Source: Nitrospirillum amazonense (GTDB lineage: Bacteria > Pseudomonadota > Alphaproteobacteria > Azospirillales > Azospirillaceae). From it: a DNA stretch of 64,000 bases. Positions within the stretch are counted from its first letter, which is position 1. Each line of letters starts with the position of its first letter. Below, in pieces: positions 34,200 through 42,129 of this stretch. The translations under genes were made by a program, and so were the position numbers. Location: positions 186,001 to 250,000 of the forward strand of contig NZ_VITV01000006.1 of NCBI RefSeq assembly GCF_007828035.1, read 5' to 3'. A model generated the notes under the pieces. That model saw nothing but the letters and a program-made list of their open reading frames with translations, was not told the origin of the DNA and searched no databases.

Positions 34200-35609
34200 A
34201 TGACATCCGACATCCTGTTTTCCGATGCCACCACGCTGGCTCAACTGATCCGCACCCGCGAGATTTCACCGGTGGAGGTGGTGCAGGCACACCTGGACCG
34301 CATCGCCGCCGTGGACCCCAAGGTCAACGCCATCGTCACCGTGGCCGCCGGTGCGCTGGATGCCGCCAAGGCGGCGGAGGCGGCCGTGCTGAAGGGTGAG
34401 GAGCTGGGCCCGTTGCACGGCGTGCCTTTCACCGCCAAGGATTCCATCGATACCGCCGGTGTCGCGACCCAGCGCGGGTCGCCCATCTTCAAGGGCCGCG
34501 TGCCGGACACCGACGCCGTCAGCGTCGCGCGGCTGAAGGCTGCCGGCGGCATCCTGCTGGCCAAGACCAACCTGCCGGAGTTTTCGTACTCGATCGAATC
34601 CGACAACCTGCTGACCGGCCGGTCCAACAACCCCTGGAACCTGGACCGAACCCCCGGCGGGTCCAGCGGTGGTGAGTCCGCCGCGATCGCCGCCGGCATG
34701 TCGCCCCTGGGCCTGGGCACGGACCTTGCCATCTCCGTCCGGGGCCCGGCGGCGCAGACCGGCATCATCGGCCTGAAGGCTACACACGGCCGCGTGCCCA
34801 TGACCGGCATCTGGCCGCGCGCCCCGCGCCGTTTCTGGCACGTGGGGCCCATGGCGCGCAGCGTCCGTGACATCGCCCTGGCTTATGCGCTGCTGGCCGG
34901 CCCGGATGGCGCCGACGCCTTTTCGAGCATCACGGGGCCGGTCGACACCGGCATCGGCGCAGCCCCCATCCGGCCGTTGCGGGTGGGCTGGCTGGTTGAG
35001 CCGGGTTTCGGGCCCGTTGACACGGAGGTGGCTGCGACCGTGCAGGCCGCCGCCGAAGCGCTGAAGGGCAGCGGCTGCGTCGTGGAACCGGTGCGCATCC
35101 CGGCGCTGGAACGTGACTTCGCCCTGGACGTGTTCCTGCGCCTGCACATCATGGAGATGAAGCCGGCCTTCGTGGAGGCCACCGCCGGTCAGCCACCGGA
35201 GAACCTATTCCACATCGCCCAGGCCATGCTGGGGGCGCCCGAGACGTCCATGGCGGACTTTATCGAGGCGGAGCAGGCGGCGGAGCGGTTGAAGGACGGC
35301 TTCGCCGACTATTTCAGCCGCTATGACGCCCTGCTGTGCCCCGTGCTGCCCCTGCCGGCCCATGGGCACGACGTCACGGAAGTCACGATCAACGGCCAGA
35401 CGGTGAGCGCGCTGAACGTCATGGCAGCCACGTCACCGCTGAACGTGACCGGCTTGCCCGGTCTGTCCTTGCGCTTCGGCACCAGCCGCGATGGCCTGCC
35501 CATCAGCGTACAGCTGGTGTCCGGCTGGATGGCGGAATCGACCATCCTGCACCTGGCGTCATTGCTTGAGGGGGTGAGCCCGGTGCGCGGCCTGCACCCG
35601 GACCTCTAA
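34200..35609 (+). CDS. Amidase-signature family amidase
   Basis: This 469-residue protein has the complete Ser-cisSer-Lys triad of the family: K80 in F-T-A-K-D, S155 in G-G-S-S-G-G, and S179 in D-L-A-I-S-V-R. The usual GGSIR around the nucleophile reads AISVR, a modest change that leaves the serine. Such enzymes hydrolyse amides of varied carboxylic acids; GatA is a relative, but no gatB or gatC is nearby. It is under the divergent TetR regulator, so it is probably induced by a xenobiotic or amide. The substrate cannot be told. Confidence 0.9.
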   Translation: MTSDILFSDATTLAQLIRTREISPVEVVQAHLDRIAAVDPKVNAIVTVAAGALDAAKAAEAAVLKGEELGPLHGVPFTAKDSIDTAGVATQRGSPIFKGRVPDTDAVSVARLKAAGGILLAKTNLPEFSYSIESDNLLTGRSNNPWNLDRTPGGSSGGESAAIAAGMSPLGLGTDLAISVRGPAAQTGIIGLKATHGRVPMTGIWPRAPRRFWHVGPMARSVRDIALAYALLAGPDGADAFSSITGPVDTGIGAAPIRPLRVGWLVEPGFGPVDTEVAATVQAAAEALKGSGCVVEPVRIPALERDFALDVFLRLHIMEMKPAFVEATAGQPPENLFHIAQAMLGAPETSMADFIEAEQAAERLKDGFADYFSRYDALLCPVLPLPAHGHDVTEVTINGQTVSALNVMAATSPLNVTGLPGLSLRFGTSRDGLPISVQLVSGWMAESTILHLASLLEGVSPVRGLHPDL

Positions 35610-35635
35610 CCACCACACGCCGCGGCATCGACGCC

Positions 35636-35947
35636 CTAACCGGCGGAGGTGCCGCGGCGGCCGCGCCAGGGGAAACGGGGCTCCACCACCGCCGGCTCCG
35701 TCCGGCGGCTGCGGGTGATGGTCACCAGGTCGCGCCCCGCCAGATGACGCAGGGCATCCTGCACCGCGCGCTTGGACAAGCCGGTGCGCTCCGCCAGCTC
35801 GGCATGACTCAGCATGGCGCGGCCGTTCACCGTGTCCGCCACCAGCGCCAGATAGACCAGGTAGGCGGACGGCCGGTGATCGTGCCCCACCAGGTCGCGC
35901 ATCAGCGTATCCAGGACGTAGCTGTCGATCTCTATCTTGGCAATCAT
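35636..35947 (-). CDS. Small winged-helix DNA-binding protein
   Basis: This 103-residue protein is mostly a helix-turn-helix: SAYLVYLALVADTVNGRAML, SHAELAERTGLSKRAVQDAL, RHLAGRDLVTITRSRRTEPA. The basic tail ends PWRGRRGTSAG. It resembles helix_turn_helix_36 or replication-initiator-type winged helices and has no sensor domain. A perfect 14-bp palindrome covers its start codon, so autorepression is likely. It is divergent from the VOC gene at 36031. Confidence 0.8.
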   Translation of the reverse strand: MIAKIEIDSYVLDTLMRDLVGHDHRPSAYLVYLALVADTVNGRAMLSHAELAERTGLSKRAVQDALRHLAGRDLVTITRSRRTEPAVVEPRFPWRGRRGTSAG

Positions 35948-35959
35948 TGCTATAGCAAT
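35946..35959. promoter_or_regulatory. Perfect 14-bp palindrome on the start codon of the small HTH gene
   Basis: ATTGCTATAGCAAT overlaps the last two bases of the minus-strand start codon (35945-35947). Binding there would block transcription or translation start, and the plus-strand VOC gene begins 72 bp away. Confidence 0.6.
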
Positions 35960-36030
35960 GCCTGCTTATCTACCGACCTTCAAGGGTCCATGCTAGTCGT
36001 GGGCACCCAAGAAGCCGGGAGAGAGCGGGC

Positions 36031-36393
36031 ATGATCAGGCATCTGAAATTCGTCGGCATTCCCACCAAGGATCAGGACCGGGCGCTGGCATTCTGGACGG
36101 GAAAAATGGGTTTCAAGGTCGCGACCGATCAGCCCATGGGCAATCAGCGCTGGATCGAGCTGACGATTCCCGGCGCCCAGACCGGCGTGGTGCTGTTCAC
36201 CCCGCCGGGCCAAGAAGACAGGGTAGGCACCTTCTTCAACGGCAGCTTTCATTGCGATGACCTGGAGTACACCTTTGCCAAGCTCAGCGAGCGGGGCGTA
36301 GTCTTCGTTTCCGGCATCGAGAAGCAGCCCTGGGGCAGCTACGCCCGCTTCCAGGACCCGGACGGCAACACTTTCGTGCTGTCCAGCCGGTGA
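36031..36393 (+). CDS. VOC / glyoxalase-like family protein
   Basis: This 120-residue protein has the paired beta-alpha-beta-beta-beta folds of the vicinal-oxygen-chelate family: IRHLKFVGIPTKDQDRALAF, then W-T-G-K-M-G-F-K-V, and the C-terminal motif RFQDPDGNTFVLSS. Candidate metal ligands are H4 and later E/H residues (F-H-C-D-D-L). It is probably a lyase, isomerase, dioxygenase or antibiotic-binding protein; the specific reaction is unclear. The start follows GGGAGAGAGCGGG. It faces the aldo/keto reductase gene with a small hairpin between them. Confidence 0.85.
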   Translation: MIRHLKFVGIPTKDQDRALAFWTGKMGFKVATDQPMGNQRWIELTIPGAQTGVVLFTPPGQEDRVGTFFNGSFHCDDLEYTFAKLSERGVVFVSGIEKQPWGSYARFQDPDGNTFVLSSR

Positions 36394-36422
36394 AAGCGGC
36401 GGGCGTCCTGTCCTGCCGGTCG

Positions 36423-36443
36423 GAAGCGGGCACCCACCGCTTC
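36423..36443. terminator. Hairpin between convergent VOC and aldo/keto reductase genes
   Basis: GAAGCGG (36423-36429) pairs with CCGCTTC (36437-36443) around a seven-base loop. No T run follows on either strand, so it is only a possible bidirectional terminator. Confidence 0.35.
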
Positions 36444-36445
36444 GC

Positions 36446-37477
36446 CTAGGCCGCCGCGCGCTCGGCGGCCGGCCGGCGGCGCAGGTCCGCCTTCTGGATG
36501 GCCGGCGGGTCATACATGGCGGTCAGCGCGCCCAGGTCGGTGCCGGGTGGCACGATGGCGTCGATGCGGTCCAGGATCTCGTCGGACAGCGACACCTCGG
36601 CCCCGGCCAGCAGGTCGTCGAACTGCGCCGGGGTGCGCGGTCCCAGAATGGCGGCGGTCACGCCCCGGTGGGCGATGGCGAAGGCCATGGCCAGGTGGGT
36701 CAGGGACAGGCCCGCCTCCGCCGCCACGCCCATCAGCTGCTCCACCGCGTCCAGCCGGCGTTCATCCGCCATCTGCTTGGGAAAGCGGCGCGCACGCAGG
36801 CTGTCGGGCATGGCCTGGCCCTTGCGGTAGCGGCCGGTCAGCATACCCATGGCCAGCGGGCTCCACACCATGGCGCCCATGCCGTACCGCTCGCATACCG
36901 GCAGCACCTCGCGCTCGATGCCGCGGTTCAGGATGGAATAGGGCGGCTGTTCGGCGCGGAAACGGGCCAGGCCCCGCCGCTCCGCCACCCATTGCGCCTC
37001 CACGATGTCAGACGCCGGGAAGGTGGAGGTGCCGATGGCGCGCACCTTACCCGCGCGCATCAGGTCGGTCAGGACGGACAGCGTCTCCTCGATATCCGTG
37101 TCGGGGGCAGGCCGGTGGATGAGGTAGAGGTCGACATGGTCGGTCCCCAGCCGGCGCAGCGAATCCTCCAGCGCGCGGGTGATCCAGCGGCGGGAATTGC
37201 CTTGCTGGTTGGGATCTTCACCCATGGGCAGGTGGGCCTTGGTGGTCAGCACCACATGGTCGCGCCGGCCCTTCAGGGCCTTGCCCACAATCTCCTCAGA
37301 CTCACCCCGGCTGTAGAAGTCGGCCGTGTCGATGAAGTTGATCCCGGCATCAAGCGCCTTGTGGATGATGCGGATGGCCTCGTCATGGTCGGGGTTGGCC
37401 ATGGCCCCGAACATCATGGCGCCCAGGCAATAGGGGCTGACCTTCATGCCGGTGCGGCCCAGGGTGCGATACTGCAT
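36446..37477 (-). CDS. Aldo/keto reductase
   Basis: ATG 37475-37477 (MQYRTLGRTGMKVSPYCLGA) follows GAAGGAGAGGG; 343 residues. The NADPH-dependent TIM barrel shows the catalytic Asp in D-T-A-D-F-Y-S, K in T-T-K-A-H, and late cofactor motifs (AAILGPRTPAQFDDLL). It belongs to the broad YajO/PhdYeFe-like group, which reduces aldehydes and quinones. It is divergent from a TetR gene with two perfect palindromes between them and is probably repressed by that TetR protein. Confidence 0.88.
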   Translation of the reverse strand: MQYRTLGRTGMKVSPYCLGAMMFGAMANPDHDEAIRIIHKALDAGINFIDTADFYSRGESEEIVGKALKGRRDHVVLTTKAHLPMGEDPNQQGNSRRWITRALEDSLRRLGTDHVDLYLIHRPAPDTDIEETLSVLTDLMRAGKVRAIGTSTFPASDIVEAQWVAERRGLARFRAEQPPYSILNRGIEREVLPVCERYGMGAMVWSPLAMGMLTGRYRKGQAMPDSLRARRFPKQMADERRLDAVEQLMGVAAEAGLSLTHLAMAFAIAHRGVTAAILGPRTPAQFDDLLAGAEVSLSDEILDRIDAIVPPGTDLGALTAMYDPPAIQKADLRRRPAAERAAA

Positions 37478-37520
37478 CGCCCTCTCCTTCTCTCTAGCGT
37501 CGATGGGTGCTATATATAAA

Positions 37521-37535
37521 CGGAACAGCGTTCCG
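37521..37535. promoter_or_regulatory. TetR operator between aldo/keto reductase and TetR genes, copy 1
   Basis: CGGAACAGCGTTCCG is an inverted repeat with six-base perfect arms and a three-base centre. The second copy starts 25 bp later. It is 44 bp from the reductase start. Confidence 0.75.
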
Positions 37536-37545
37536 GTCACATATA

Positions 37546-37560
37546 CGGAACACTGTTCCG
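37546..37560. promoter_or_regulatory. TetR operator between aldo/keto reductase and TetR genes, copy 2
   Basis: CGGAACACTGTTCCG has seven-base arms around one base and matches copy 1 at 13 of 15 positions. It ends 16 bases before the tetR start codon, followed by a TTTTT stretch. Confidence 0.75.
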
Positions 37561-37576
37561 TTTTTCAAGTGAGGAT

Positions 37577-38197
37577 ATGGTGGACGACACGGCGGGAGAG
37601 ATCCGTCCTGAAGATGACGGCAAGCCGCGGCGGGTGCGTGCGGATGCGCAGCGCAACCTGGACGCCCTGCTGCGCGCAGCCATGGCGGTGTTCGCCACGT
37701 CCGGCGTCGATGCCCCGGTGCGGGAGATCGCGGAGAAGGCCGGCGTGGGCATCGGCACCGTCTACCGCCATTTCCCCCAGCGGTCGGACCTGATCATCGC
37801 CGTCTTCCGGCAGGAGGTGGACGCCTGCGCCGACGCCGCCCCCGCCCTGGCGGCGGCGCATGACCCGGGAAAGGCGCTGAGCCGCTGGATGCGCCGGTAC
37901 TTGGATTTCATCGCCGCCAAGCGCGGGCTGGCAGCCGCCTTGCATTCCGGCGACCCCGCCTATGAGATCCTGCCCAGCTATTTCCAGAAGCGCCTGGTAC
38001 CGGCGCTGCAGTCCCTGCTGGACACGGCGGCGGCGGCGGGGGTGGTGCGGGGCGGCTTCGCCGCCACCGATCTTCTGCGGGCCGTCGCCGTGCTGGCCGC
38101 CCCGTCGCAGGAGATGGGGCCGGAGCATGGGCGGCGCATGGTGGATTTGCTGCTGGACGGCCTGCGCTATGGCGCCGGCCCCTCCCCAGGCGCCTGA
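37577..38197 (+). CDS. TetR-family transcriptional regulator (controls aldo/keto reductase)
   Basis: This 206-residue protein has the N-terminal DNA-binding domain ATSGVDAPVREIAEKAGVGI, then GTVYRHFPQRSDLI, and a helical effector domain. The R-x-D-A-Q-R-N-L-D entry fits the group that includes SbtR-like regulators. The start follows GTGAGG. It sits 100 bp from the divergent aldo/keto reductase gene. The ligand is unknown, perhaps an aldehyde or quinone. Confidence 0.88.
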   Translation: MVDDTAGEIRPEDDGKPRRVRADAQRNLDALLRAAMAVFATSGVDAPVREIAEKAGVGIGTVYRHFPQRSDLIIAVFRQEVDACADAAPALAAAHDPGKALSRWMRRYLDFIAAKRGLAAALHSGDPAYEILPSYFQKRLVPALQSLLDTAAAAGVVRGGFAATDLLRAVAVLAAPSQEMGPEHGRRMVDLLLDGLRYGAGPSPGA

Positions 38198-38294
38198 TCC
38201 GCCTCAGGGTCCCAGCCGGCCGGCTTTTTCCTCCAGCAATACGCGGTGGCAATACCGACAAGCATAACCCCATGGCCCCGCTTCCTTCCCTCTT

Positions 38295-38326
38295 TTTTAT
38301 TTAAAAAAGTTGTTTTATTAAATTAA
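38295..38326. promoter_or_regulatory. AT-rich inverted repeat upstream of the GH2 gene
   Basis: ATTTAA (38299-38304) and TTAAAT (38318-38323) flank 13 bases in a 32-base tract that is nearly all A/T, striking in this GC-rich window. It is the main feature in the 268-bp gap before the GH2 gene and resembles the island at 31952-31981. Confidence 0.45.
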
Positions 38327-38465
38327 CCCTCACCTGTTTGTCGGTAGGCCTTCACGTCGGCCCCCGGGACAGGGAAACCGGATAGGATGCCGCTCGGCGT
38401 CCAACGTCCGTGACCAAAGAATAACGGTCCGCCCGGCGGGGTCGACCTGGGAGGGAGGCCTTAAA

Positions 38466-41400
38466 ATGCGGATGCCCAAAAACCATAGCCGCGCCCAGAA
38501 GACGGGCCAGGGCCTGCTGTGGGCCACCCTGATGCTGTCGGCCGCCTGGACCGCGCCCTTGGGCGCGATGGCGGCGCCGATGGCCGCCGACGACGTTTAC
38601 GGCCCCTACAATGCCGCCTTCCTGGCCGGCGGCGATGGGCTGACCAAACCCTTGCGCGGCGCGCCCCTGCCCACCACCGGCCCCTGGACCCTGTCCACTT
38701 GGTTCCAGGCCGACGACGTGGCCGGCGGCATCGTGCTGCTGGCCGGCGTGGGCGACCCGGCCCAAGGCCGCTACCTGGCGCTGAAGGACGGCCGACTGGC
38801 CTTGCGCATCGGTTCTAGTGAAACCATCAGCGGCGGGTCGGCCGTGAAGGCCGGCACGTGGCACCACGCCCTGGCCAGTTCCGACGGCAAGACCGCCTGT
38901 CTGTATCTGGATGGCGCCGAGGTGGCGCGCGGCACCCTCGCCCAGGTCAACGTCACCCCGGTGGTGGGCTTGGCGCCGCGCCTGGGTGGCGCCTTCGCCG
39001 GCCGCGTCGCCGGCTTCACCATCGCCCCCCAAGCGCTGGGCGCGGCGGGGGTTAAGGCCGCCGCCCAGGGCAAGCCCGCCATCGACCTGATCAATTTCGA
39101 GGCCGCCAGCCCAACTTGGCCGCTGCAGGTCAAGCAGATGATGGGCCAGGTGACACCGCAGGACCCGTGGACCCTGCCCAAGTCCGGCACCGGTTTTTCC
39201 AAGCCCGTGGCGAAACCTCTTCCCACCGGCCCGGCGCTGAAGGCCGATGGCGCCGACAATTGGACCGTGGGCGGCTGGCGCCTGGCTGAAGCGCCCAAGG
39301 TGCAGGGCGATGGCGCCCGCATCTCCCAGCCGGGGTTCGACACCGCGTCCTGGTATGTGGCGACCGTGCCCGGCACGGTGCTGACCACCCTGGTCGACCG
39401 CGGCGTCTACCCCGACCCGGATTACGGCCTGGACAACCTGGCCATTCCGGAAAGCCTGAACAGGCAGGACTATTGGTATCGGACCGAGTTCGACGCCCCT
39501 GTCGACCTGCAGGGCCGCCATCCGCTGCTGACCTTCAAGGGCATCAACTACGCCGCCGAGGTGTGGCTGAACGGCGAACGGCTGGGCAGCGTGCGCGGCG
39601 CCTTCATCCGGGGGCAGTTCGACGTCACCGGCCATCTGCGCCCGGGCCAGAAGAACGTGCTGGCGGTCAAGATCAGCCCGCCGCCCCACCCCGGCCTGCC
39701 GCATGAGCAGTCAATCGCGGCCGGCGTGGGCGAGAACGGCGGCATGCAGGCGCTGGACGGCCCCACCTTCATCGCCAGCGAGGGCTGGGACTGGATCCCC
39801 GCCGTCCGCGACCGCAATACCGGCCTGTGGCAGGACGTGACCCTGACCGCCACCGGCGCGGTGCGCATCGGCGACGCCCAAGTGGTGACCAAGCTGCCCC
39901 TGCCTGACACCAGCAAGGCGGACATCACCATCACCGTGCCGGTGGAGAACCTGACCGGCCAGCCGGTGCAGGCCGAGATCCGCGCCGCCTTCGACGACGT
40001 GACGGTGGCCAAGACCGTGACCCTGGCGCCGGGCGCCGGCAGCGTTGCCCTCACGCCCGCTGAATTCCCGCAGCTGAGGGTCCGGAACCCCACGCTGTGG
40101 TGGCCCAACGGCCTGGGCGATCCCGCCCTGCACACCCTGACCCTGACGGCCGCCGTCGGTGGGGCCCAGGGGAGTATGAAGTCGGATGAGAAGCACACCC
40201 GCTTCGGCATCCGCGAAGTCAGCTATGAGCTGTCGCTGATGGACAGCGGTGGCCACCTGCGCCGGGTGGAGGTGGACCCCACGGCCGCCTTCCAGCGGGG
40301 TGAGCGCGTGGTCGATGGCAGCCACACCGGCATCCACAAGATCGCCGGCGGTTGGGTCGCCTCCTTGGTTCCGGGCGCGGAGAAATCCCCGGCGGTGAAA
40401 CCGCTGGAGGATGCCAGCCTGGCCCCCTATCTGATCCTGAAGGTCAACGGCGTGCGCGTGCCCGCGCGCGGCGGTAGTTGGGGCACCGACGACTGGCGCA
40501 AGCGCGTGTCACGCGACCGGCTGGAGCCCTTCTTTCGCCTGCACCGCGAGGCCCACGTCAACATCATCCGCAACTGGGTGGGCCAGAACACCGAGGACGT
40601 GTTCTTCGACCTGGCCGACGAATATGGCCTGATGGTGCTGAACGATTTCTGGGAAAGCACCCAGGACTACAACATCGAAGCCCAGGACGTGCCCCTGTTC
40701 CTGGATAACGCCGCCGACGTGATCCGCCGCTATCGCAACCACCCGTCCATCGTGCTGTGGTTCGGCCGTAACGAGGGCGTGCCGCAGCCGGTGCTGAACG
40801 AAGGACTGGAAAGCCTGGTCGCCACCCTGGACGGCACCCGCTATTACAGCGGAAGTTCCAACCGCGTGAACCTGCAGGACAGCGGCCCCTACGACTACCG
40901 CGACCCGTCGCAGTATTTCACCACGCTGTCCCGTGGTTTCGCGGTGGAGGTGGGCACGCCCAGCTTCCCCACGCTGGAGGCGTTCGAGGCCGCCGTACCC
41001 CCCACCGACCGTTGGCCGGTCAGCGACAGCTGGGCCTATCACGACTGGCACCAGTCCGGGAACGGCGACACCCACGGCTTCATGGCCGCCATGGAGCGCA
41101 AGCTGGGGGCGGCCACCAGCCTTGCCGACTTCGAGCGCAAGGCCCAGCTGATGAACTATGAAAGCCACCGGGCCATCTTCGAGGGCATGAACGCCGGCCT
41201 GTGGACGGTGAACAGTGGCCGCCTGCTATGGATGACGCAGCCGGCGTGGCCCAGCACCAACTGGCAGATCATGAGCCACGACTACGACACCCATGGCGCC
41301 TTCTACGGCGTGCAGAAGGCGGCAGAGCCCCTGCACGTGCAGCTGAACGCGCCGGATGACGGGATCAGCGTGGTCAACAATACCCGCGAATCCCGGAAGG

Positions 41401-41942
41401 GCCTGTCGGTGCGCGCCCGCGTGCTGACCGTGGCGGGTCAGGTCATCAGCGACCAGACGCAGAAGGTCGACGCCCCGGCCGACGCCGCCACGCCTGCGCG
41501 GAGACTGGACCTGGCCGCCGCCATCCAGGCCAATGGCCTGGTGCTGGTGGAACTGGAGCTATCGGATACCTCCGGCACGCTGTCGCAGAACGTCTACTGG
41601 CGCGCGGCAGACGAGGCCGCCACCCGCCGCCTGAACGACCTGGCGCCGCAGCCCATGACCCTGGCCACGCGCACGGAACGGGCGGGTGACGAGGTCAAGG
41701 TGCACGTGACCTTGACCAACACCGGGACCGCCGCGTCCCTGATGAACAAGCTGACCCTGCAGAACGCCGACGGCAGCCGCCTGCTGCCGGCTTATGCCAG
41801 CGACAATTACGTCTCCCTCCTGCCGGGCGACCGGCGCGAGGTCACCATCGCCTACCCCGCCGCCTTGGCCCAGGGCCAGCCCAAGGTGGCCCTGCGCGGC
41901 TGGAACACCCAGCCGGCCACGGCGGCTGTCACCGTGCCCTGA
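38466..41942 (+). CDS. Large exported LamG-GH2 glycoside hydrolase (beta-mannosidase / exo-glucosaminidase-like)
   Basis: This 1158-residue protein has a signal region to about residue 38, then a LamG/concanavalin-like domain at about 60-205 (PWTLSTWFQADDVAGGIVLL, AGTWHHALASSDGKTACLYL). The GH2 part follows: jelly-roll (DYWYRTEFDAPV, NYAAEVWLNGERLG), immunoglobulin-like domain and barrel. The acid/base is E770 in F-G-R-N-E-G, and the likely nucleophile is E828 in V-E-V-G-T-P-S, where mannosidases usually have SExG. The sequence is closest in style to CsxA-type exo-beta-glucosaminidases and beta-mannosidases. Its start follows GGGAGGGAGG. It stands alone after the AT-rich control element, so its substrate may be mannan, chitosan or a related hemicellulose. 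Confidence 0.87.
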   Translation: MRMPKNHSRAQKTGQGLLWATLMLSAAWTAPLGAMAAPMAADDVYGPYNAAFLAGGDGLTKPLRGAPLPTTGPWTLSTWFQADDVAGGIVLLAGVGDPAQGRYLALKDGRLALRIGSSETISGGSAVKAGTWHHALASSDGKTACLYLDGAEVARGTLAQVNVTPVVGLAPRLGGAFAGRVAGFTIAPQALGAAGVKAAAQGKPAIDLINFEAASPTWPLQVKQMMGQVTPQDPWTLPKSGTGFSKPVAKPLPTGPALKADGADNWTVGGWRLAEAPKVQGDGARISQPGFDTASWYVATVPGTVLTTLVDRGVYPDPDYGLDNLAIPESLNRQDYWYRTEFDAPVDLQGRHPLLTFKGINYAAEVWLNGERLGSVRGAFIRGQFDVTGHLRPGQKNVLAVKISPPPHPGLPHEQSIAAGVGENGGMQALDGPTFIASEGWDWIPAVRDRNTGLWQDVTLTATGAVRIGDAQVVTKLPLPDTSKADITITVPVENLTGQPVQAEIRAAFDDVTVAKTVTLAPGAGSVALTPAEFPQLRVRNPTLWWPNGLGDPALHTLTLTAAVGGAQGSMKSDEKHTRFGIREVSYELSLMDSGGHLRRVEVDPTAAFQRGERVVDGSHTGIHKIAGGWVASLVPGAEKSPAVKPLEDASLAPYLILKVNGVRVPARGGSWGTDDWRKRVSRDRLEPFFRLHREAHVNIIRNWVGQNTEDVFFDLADEYGLMVLNDFWESTQDYNIEAQDVPLFLDNAADVIRRYRNHPSIVLWFGRNEGVPQPVLNEGLESLVATLDGTRYYSGSSNRVNLQDSGPYDYRDPSQYFTTLSRGFAVEVGTPSFPTLEAFEAAVPPTDRWPVSDSWAYHDWHQSGNGDTHGFMAAMERKLGAATSLADFERKAQLMNYESHRAIFEGMNAGLWTVNSGRLLWMTQPAWPSTNWQIMSHDYDTHGAFYGVQKAAEPLHVQLNAPDDGISVVNNTRESRKGLSVRARVLTVAGQVISDQTQKVDAPADAATPARRLDLAAAIQANGLVLVELELSDTSGTLSQNVYWRAADEAATRRLNDLAPQPMTLATRTERAGDEVKVHVTLTNTGTAASLMNKLTLQNADGSRLLPAYASDNYVSLLPGDRREVTIAYPAALAQGQPKVALRGWNTQPATAAVTVP

Positions 41943-41954
41943 AGCCTGCGGGCT

Positions 41955-41981
41955 GTCGCCGTTCCCATCGGGAATGGCGAC
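41955..41981 (+). terminator. Hairpin terminator after GH2 gene
   Basis: GTCGCC-G-TTCCC (41955-41966) pairs with GGGAA-T-GGCGAC (41970-41981) around ATC, a 12-position stem with one G-T pair. The following sequence has few T residues, so termination may be partial or Rho-assisted. Confidence 0.5.
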
Positions 41982-42015
41982 GCCTGTTGTGCGTATCCCC
42001 TCCGGCGCGGGCCCC

Positions 42016-42029
42016 TTGACCTGAGTCAA
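42016..42029. promoter_or_regulatory. FNR/FixK-type box upstream of first usp gene
   Basis: TTGACCTGAGTCAA is a perfect TTGAC-N4-GTCAA palindrome, matching the anaerobic FNR/FixK consensus TTGAT-N4-ATCAA at 8 of 10 positions. It lies 100 bp before the start codon of the first usp gene. Confidence 0.65.
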
Positions 42030-42129
42030 TGCGGCGCCGACCCGGCATGACAGACTGCGATCAGAGCTGGCGACCCGGCATCGTGCCACGGCACGGACAG
42101 GCCGCTCCCCTGTGACGAGGGCGGGTGTC

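Noticed and set aside
42112-42129. GTG start upstream of the first usp gene
   Set aside because: The second copy aligns from the ATG with MI-x-EILVHLDG, so the extra six residues are unlikely.
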